The notes under the pieces were generated by a model. That model did no database searches. It saw nothing but the letters and a program-made list of their open reading frames with translations, and was not told the DNA's origin. Positions 39,514 to 44,455 of a DNA stretch of 44,455 nucleotides are shown one piece after another. The number at the start of each line of letters is the position of its first letter. The first letter of the stretch is position 1. This DNA comes from Clostridium sp. UBA3947 (lineage in GTDB: Bacteria; Bacillota; Clostridia; Clostridiales; Clostridiaceae), in the NCBI GenBank assembly GCA_002385545.1, contig DGDR01000075.1, forward strand, positions 1 through 44,455. The letters run 5' to 3'. The position numbers and the translations under genes were made by a program.

Positions 39514-41424
39514 ATGGTTGAGCAGAAAAAACAAGCTTATGATGAAAGTCAAATACAGGTTCTAGAAGGGTTAGAGGCTGTTAGAAAAAGACCTGGTATG
39601 TATATTGGAAGTACAGGGTCTAGGGGACTTCATCACTTAGTTTATGAAATAGTTGATAATAGTATAGACGAAGCGCTTTCAGGGAACTGCAACCACATAT
39701 CTGTAACTATTCATCAAGACAATTCTATAACTGTACGAGATAATGGTAGGGGGATGCCAGTAGGAATGCATCCTAAGATGGGTAAGCCTACGGTAGAGGT
39801 TATTATGACAATACTTCATGCCGGCGGTAAGTTTGGTGGCGGAGGCTATAAGGTATCTGGTGGTCTTCATGGTGTTGGTGCATCTGTAGTTAATGCCTTA
39901 TCAGAGAAATGTTCTGTAACAGTAATGAGAGATGGAGGTATCTGGACTCAGAGCTATAGCAGAGGTAAGGTGGTTAGTGACTTTAAAAGAATTGGGGATA
40001 CTGATGAGCACGGAACTATAGTTTACTTTAAGCCAGACCCAGAAATATTTGATGAGGTCGAATATGATTACGATACTTTAGTTCAGAGACTTAGAGAGCT
40101 AGCATTTTTAAATAAAGGCATAAAGATTGATATTATAGACGAAAGAAACGACAAGAAGGAAGAATTCTGCTATGAAGGTGGAATAAAGTCCTTTGTTGAG
40201 TACCTTAACAGAAATAAGGAAAAATTACATGATGAGCCTATATACATCGAGGGGAAAAAGGATGATTACATTATCGAAGTAGCTCTTCAATACAATGATA
40301 CCTATATAGAAAACATCTTTTCCTTTGCCAACAACATTGATACCGTAGAAGGTGGAACACATCTAATTGGCTTTAAAACAGCATTAACTAGAGCTTTTAA
40401 CGATTATGGTAAAAAATTTGGGCATTTGAAAGAAAATGATAAAAATCTTTCTGGAGAAGATATAAGAGAAGGTTTAACAGCAGTTGTTTCAGTTAAGCTT
40501 ATAGACCCTCAATTTGAAGGTCAAACTAAGACAAAGCTTGGAAATGCGGAAGTAAGGGGAATTGTTGATAGCATCGTAGGAGAAAAGCTAGGGGAGTATT
40601 TAGAAGAAAATCCATCTGTAGGAAAAACCATAATAGATAAGGCTCTTTTAGCAGCAAGAGCTAGAGAGGCCGCAAGAAAGGCTAGAGAGTTAACTAGAAA
40701 ATCAGTGTTAGAAAGAACTTCTCTTCCAGGTAAGTTAGCAGATTGTTCTTCTAAGAATCCTGATGAATGTGAAATCTATATAGTTGAGGGAGACTCTGCA
40801 GGGGGTTCTGCTAAGCAGGGAAGAGACAGAAGGTTCCAGGCCATACTGCCTTTAAGAGGAAAAATAATGAACGTTGAAAAGCAGAGATTGGATAAGATTC
40901 TAAATTATCAAGAAATAAGATCCATGATTACTGCTTTTGGTGGTGGTATTGGCGAAGATTTCGATGTGGAAAAGATTAGATACAATAGAATCATTATAAT
41001 GACAGATGCAGACGTTGATGGTGCCCATATAAGAACTCTTTTACTTACTTTCTTCTACAGATACATGAAGGAGCTTATTGAGCATGGTCATGTCTATATT
41101 GCACAACCACCATTGTACAAAATAACTAAAAACAAAAAGGATTATTATGCTTACAATGACGATGAAAAAGACAGGATTCTTATGGAATTAGGTGGTCAAG
41201 ATAGTAATACTAGCATTCAAAGATATAAGGGTCTTGGTGAAATGAATGCAGAACAGCTTTGGGAAACTACAATGGACCCTGCAAGAAGAACTCTGCTTCG
41301 AGTAAATATAGAAGATGCAATGGCTGCAGATGAGATTTTTACTATCCTTATGGGGGATAAGGTAGAGCCTAGAAGAGAGTTTATTACTGAAAATGCTAAG
41401 AAGGTTCAAAATCTTGATATTTAG
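39514..41424 (+). CDS. gyrB: DNA gyrase subunit B
   Basis: The ATPase subunit of gyrase, 636 residues (short type without the insert of enterobacteria). GHKL ATPase: VRKRPGMYIGSTG, EIVDNSIDEA, GLHGVGASVVNALS. TOPRIM domain: EGDSAGGSAKQGRDR, PLRGKIMNVEK and the metal-binding MTDADVDGAHI. The ATG at 39508 directly abuts GAGGAGG, so the ATG at 39514, six nt after, is the better start. Confidence 0.99.
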   Translation: MVEQKKQAYDESQIQVLEGLEAVRKRPGMYIGSTGSRGLHHLVYEIVDNSIDEALSGNCNHISVTIHQDNSITVRDNGRGMPVGMHPKMGKPTVEVIMTILHAGGKFGGGGYKVSGGLHGVGASVVNALSEKCSVTVMRDGGIWTQSYSRGKVVSDFKRIGDTDEHGTIVYFKPDPEIFDEVEYDYDTLVQRLRELAFLNKGIKIDIIDERNDKKEEFCYEGGIKSFVEYLNRNKEKLHDEPIYIEGKKDDYIIEVALQYNDTYIENIFSFANNIDTVEGGTHLIGFKTALTRAFNDYGKKFGHLKENDKNLSGEDIREGLTAVVSVKLIDPQFEGQTKTKLGNAEVRGIVDSIVGEKLGEYLEENPSVGKTIIDKALLAARAREAARKARELTRKSVLERTSLPGKLADCSSKNPDECEIYIVEGDSAGGSAKQGRDRRFQAILPLRGKIMNVEKQRLDKILNYQEIRSMITAFGGGIGEDFDVEKIRYNRIIIMTDADVDGAHIRTLLLTFFYRYMKELIEHGHVYIAQPPLYKITKNKKDYYAYNDDEKDRILMELGGQDSNTSIQRYKGLGEMNAEQLWETTMDPARRTLLRVNIEDAMAADEIFTILMGDKVEPRREFITENAKKVQNLDI

Positions 41425-41451
41425 AACAGTCTAAGGAATGGTCTACAATTT

Positions 41452-41481
41452 CAACACTTAATTTTCCTAAAGCAAGTGTTG
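41452..41481. repeat. Hairpin between gyrB and gyrA
   Basis: CAACACTT (41452-41459) and AAGTGTTG (41474-41481) form an 8-bp stem with a 14-nt loop. There is no T-run, so it is not an obvious terminator; it may stabilise or process the gyrBA mRNA. Confidence 0.4.
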
Positions 41482-41516
41482 TAAGTTGGAGCTTTATATA
41501 AAGAGGAGTGTATTGC

Positions 41517-44069
41517 ATGAATAATAACGAAGGTAAAGTGTTACCCGTTGATATAAGAAACGAGATGAAAAAGTGCTATATAGACTATGCTATGAGCGTT
41601 ATAGTAGGTCGTGCTCTTCCCGATGTAAGAGATGGTTTAAAGCCAGTACATAGAAGGATTCTTTACTCTATGTATGAATTAGGTTTAACTCCAGATAAGC
41701 CCTATAGAAAGTGCGCAAGAATAGTTGGAGATGTACTTGGTAAATATCATCCACACGGAGATAGTGCTGTTTATGATGCTTTAGTAAGACTAGCTCAGGA
41801 TTTTTCAATAAGAAATATTTTGGTAGATGGTCACGGTAATTTTGGTTCTGTGGATGGTGACGCAGCGGCGGCTATGAGATACACAGAGGCTAGAATGAGC
41901 AAGATAGCGGTAGAAATGTTAAGAGATATTAATAAAAATACCGTTGACTTCATGCCAAACTTTGATGGTGAAGAAAAGGAGCCCTTAGTATTACCTTCTA
42001 GATTTCCTAACCTTTTGGTTAATGGATCTTCTGGTATAGCAGTAGGTATGGCCACTAATATACCTCCACACAACTTGGGAGAGGTTATTGATGGCGTAGT
42101 AAAGATTATTGAAAATCCAGATATAACAATTTCTGAATTAATGTCAGTAATAAAGGGACCAGATTTCCCTACAGCGGGTATAATCATTGGTACCTCTGGA
42201 ATAAGAGAAGCCTATGAGACTGGTAAGGGTAAAATTATAGTAAGAGCTAAGGCTGAGATAGAAGAAGAAAATGGTAGACATAGAATTATAGTTACTGAAA
42301 TACCATATCAGGTTAATAAGGCTAAGCTTATTGAGCATATTGCTGAGCTGGTTAAGGATAAAAAAATAAATGGAATATCTGATCTAAGAGATGAATCTGA
42401 CCGTGAGGGCATGAGAATTGTTATAGAAATTAAAAAGGATTCTAATGCCAATGTAATCTTAAATCAGCTATATAAGCATACAAAGATGCAGGATAGCTTT
42501 GGTATTATAATGATTGCCCTTGTGGAGAATGAGCCTCGTACTCTTAATTTAAAGGAAATGCTTGTGCATTACTTAAATCACCAGAAGGAAGTAATCACAA
42601 GAAGAACTCAGTTCGATTTGGATAAGGCACTTGCAAGAGCTCATATACTAGAAGGCTTGAGAATTGCTTTGGATCATATTGATGAGGTTATTAGATTAAT
42701 TAGAGCATCTAAGACTACAGAAGAAGCAAGAAATGGCTTAATGTCTCAGTTTGGTCTATCTGAAAAGCAGGCCCAAGCTATTTTGGATATGAGACTACAG
42801 AGGTTAACAGGCTTAGAAAGAGAAAAGATTGAAGCTGAATATCAAGAATTAATGAAGAATATTGCATATTTCAGAGAAGTTTTAGCAAACGAGGAGCTAT
42901 TGTTAAAAATAATTAAGGATGAGCTTCTAGAGATAAAAGGTAAGTATGCCGATGAAAGAAGAACAAGGATAGAAAAGAATCCTTTAGAAGTAGATATAGA
43001 GGATTTAATTGAAGAAAAGGAAGTTGTTATTACACTTACTCATACTGGTTATATAAAGAGAATTCCAGCAGATACCTATAGCGCTCAAAGAAGGGGCGGT
43101 AAGGGTATACAGGCTATGACAACCAAGGAAGATGACTTTGTTGAGCATTTATTTGTTGCATCAACTCATAGCGACCTTCTATTCTTCACCAACAGAGGAA
43201 GAGCCTTTAGGATTAGGGCTTACGAGGTTCCAGATGCAGGTAGAACAGCAAAGGGAACCAATCTGGTTAACCTGTTGCCTTTAGATAGCGATGAAAAGAT
43301 TGAAGCAGTGCTATCAATAAAAGAGGATTATGATGATGGCTACTTAATCATGACTACTAAGCAGGGCTTAATTAAAAAGACAGAGCTTAAGGAGTTTAAG
43401 AACATCAGAAGAAATGGCTTGATAGCAATCAGTCTTAAGGAAGGCGATGAACTGTTAAAGGTAAAGGTAACTCATGGAGATGCAGAGATTATTATAGTAA
43501 CTCAAGAAGGATATGCTATAAGATTCAGCGAACAAGATGTAAGAGCAATGGGAAGAACAGCTGCTGGAGTTAAGGCATTAACCTTGAGAGATGGTGATAT
43601 TGCTGTATCTATGGATATAGTTGTACCAGATGAAGAGCTATTGGTAGTATCTGAAAATGGTTATGGAAAGAGAACGCCGATGAATGAGTATGGAATTCAA
43701 TCTAGAGGCGGAAAGGGAATAAAGACCTATAAGATAACAGAAAAGACTGGTAAATTGGTAGGAGCAAGAGTTGTAAAAGAAGACGATGAGCTTATGCTAA
43801 TTAATAGTAATGGAATTGCTATAAGAATTAATGTGTCAGACATTTCTGTGACAAGCAGAACTACCATGGGTGTAAGATTAATGAGAACAGTGGATGAAGA
43901 GCAAATAGTAGCTCTAGCCAAAATTCCTTATAGTGAAGATATAGAGGACAATGATGATGAGTCTGCTGATAAAGATATGTCTATTAGTGAAGCTTCCTAT
44001 GATGAAGTTGAGGAGAATTATGATGGCGACTCTGAGTATAATGAAAACCTTGAAGATATGGATGAATAA
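41517..44069 (+). CDS. gyrA: DNA gyrase subunit A
   Basis: The 850-residue breakage-reunion subunit. Catalytic Tyr122 lies in AAAAMRYTEARMS. Quinolone-resistance positions are wild type: Ser83 and Asp87 in HPHGDSAVYD, with numbering equal to E. coli. The C-terminal wrapping domain has the GyrA box QRRGGKG (524-530), and the six-blade repeats are visible. The last about 45 residues (from 806) are strongly acidic: 22 of 45 are Asp/Glu. ATG 41517 follows AGAGGAG by nine nt; a GTG at 41508 overlaps that site. Confidence 0.99.
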   Translation: MNNNEGKVLPVDIRNEMKKCYIDYAMSVIVGRALPDVRDGLKPVHRRILYSMYELGLTPDKPYRKCARIVGDVLGKYHPHGDSAVYDALVRLAQDFSIRNILVDGHGNFGSVDGDAAAAMRYTEARMSKIAVEMLRDINKNTVDFMPNFDGEEKEPLVLPSRFPNLLVNGSSGIAVGMATNIPPHNLGEVIDGVVKIIENPDITISELMSVIKGPDFPTAGIIIGTSGIREAYETGKGKIIVRAKAEIEEENGRHRIIVTEIPYQVNKAKLIEHIAELVKDKKINGISDLRDESDREGMRIVIEIKKDSNANVILNQLYKHTKMQDSFGIIMIALVENEPRTLNLKEMLVHYLNHQKEVITRRTQFDLDKALARAHILEGLRIALDHIDEVIRLIRASKTTEEARNGLMSQFGLSEKQAQAILDMRLQRLTGLEREKIEAEYQELMKNIAYFREVLANEELLLKIIKDELLEIKGKYADERRTRIEKNPLEVDIEDLIEEKEVVITLTHTGYIKRIPADTYSAQRRGGKGIQAMTTKEDDFVEHLFVASTHSDLLFFTNRGRAFRIRAYEVPDAGRTAKGTNLVNLLPLDSDEKIEAVLSIKEDYDDGYLIMTTKQGLIKKTELKEFKNIRRNGLIAISLKEGDELLKVKVTHGDAEIIIVTQEGYAIRFSEQDVRAMGRTAAGVKALTLRDGDIAVSMDIVVPDEELLVVSENGYGKRTPMNEYGIQSRGGKGIKTYKITEKTGKLVGARVVKEDDELMLINSNGIAIRINVSDISVTSRTTMGVRLMRTVDEEQIVALAKIPYSEDIEDNDDESADKDMSISEASYDEVEENYDGDSEYNENLEDMDE

Positions 44070-44075
44070 TTGAGA

Positions 44076-44125
44076 AGGGCTGTTGCATAACTGACAAAGC
44101 TGTTGGTTGTGTAGCAGCTTTTTTA
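44076..44125 (+). terminator. Terminator of gyrA, copy 2 of the repeated hairpin
   Basis: GCTGTTGCATAAC (44079-44091) pairs with GTTGTGTAGCAGC (44106-44118) through 13 bp including three G-U pairs, followed by TTTTTT. The sequence resembles the terminator at 9669-9711. Confidence 0.8.
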
Positions 44126-44455
44126 TTTCTTTATAACGGGGGAATAGTGAATCCTTCTTGCGGCAAAAGGTTCCAGATGGCTTATACCTGATATCTTAGT
44201 TTTGAAATTTGACTTCTTAAAGAGCGGTAGTGGTTTTTCACCTATATTGCTTTGTTTCAAAAAAGTGTTGATGAATAAGCAGAATAATTAGGACAAGCAG
44301 TACTGAAGATTTCTAGCATAAAAAATTGATGTACAACTAGAAAATCTGTTTTTGTGTAACAGCTTCTTTATCAAGCAGTCAAATCTAAGAGCTGACATTT
44401 AACTGCTACAATCATGGTTTAAAATACCAGCAAGAAATGTTGGTTTGTCAAACAT
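44126..44455. other. Right-edge region without recognisable gene
   Basis: About 330 bp. No frame has a start with a ribosome-binding site. A frame open at 44151-44290 (about 46 codons) has no start codon, so I do not call it a gene. An inverted repeat AGATTTCTAG (44308-44317) / CTAGAAAATCT (44337-44347) and a degenerate copy of the repeated hairpin (44326-44369) are visible. A ribosomal RNA operon often follows gyrA in clostridia, but no rRNA sequence is seen. Confidence 0.5.

Noticed and set aside
44151..44290. Open frame of about 46 codons after gyrA
   Set aside because: It has no start codon with a ribosome-binding site and no recognisable motif; it may be a decayed gene remnant, but this cannot be supported.
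44126..44455. Start of a ribosomal RNA operon after gyrA
   Set aside because: No stretch resembles 16S rRNA or its conserved 5' end; any rRNA operon must lie beyond the window.

Overview
The window is about 44 kb of a low-GC, endospore-forming member of the class Clostridia, most like Clostridium sensu stricto. This rests on the strong A+T bias, AGGAGG-type ribosome-binding sites with frequent TTG and GTG starts, sporulation-associated genes (LonC-type Lon, YtvI-like, YyaC), and the gene order around the origin. It spans the chromosomal replication origin (oriC). Nearly all housekeeping genes left of about 34.5 kb read leftward and all genes right of 35 kb read rightward, so transcription runs with replication.

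Left arm, accessory part (1-12.4 kb). A left-edge gene is interrupted by an in-frame stop. Then come tRNA-Thr(CGU), a VanZ-like membrane protein, a leftward gnd-zwf-cyclase cluster (oxidative pentose phosphate pathway), and an Hsp20 gene whose promoter is bracketed by two CtsR-type operators. A cell-wall-anchored LPVTG protein follows, paired with a class D-like sortase. After these are a DUF2500 protein, a TcaA/YvbJ-like zinc-ribbon membrane protein with a 12-residue tandem repeat, and rubrerythrin.

Left arm, core part (12.4-34.5 kb). One leftward set is DUF3343-mscS-DUF951-rpsF-ssb-rpsR-(MazG-like)-DUF2232-gdpP-rplI-lonC-dnaB: ribosomal proteins, replication fork proteins, c-di-AMP turnover and proteolysis. 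A rightward pair of sporulation-type genes (ytvI-like, yyaC) and a YkuS-like gene separate it from the origin-proximal set rpmH-rnpA-yidD-yidC-jag / mnmE-mnmG-rsmG / noc-parA-parB-DUF4446. Four parS-type palindromes lie in this segregation block. The two ParB-family proteins carry different DNA-specificity residues, one ParB-like and one Noc-like. Candidate Noc-binding sequences are also present.

Origin and right arm (34.5-44.4 kb). DnaA-box clusters lie on both sides of dnaA. The dnaA-dnaN gap holds a textbook unwinding element: tandem DnaA boxes, a GC clamp, six DnaA-trios, then an AT-rich stretch. A Spo0A-type box sits among the upstream DnaA boxes. Then follow dnaN, the S4-domain gene yaaA, recF, remB, gyrB and gyrA in the standard order. 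The right edge (44.13-44.46 kb) holds no recognisable gene.

I found no phage, transposon, CRISPR array or clearly new multi-gene system. The most interesting signals are regulatory: Noc/ParB specificity with matching DNA sites, parS overlapping a terminator, a hairpin that is both terminator-like and covers the yyaC ribosome-binding site, a mini-ORF coupled to parA, and a repeated terminator-like hairpin family.
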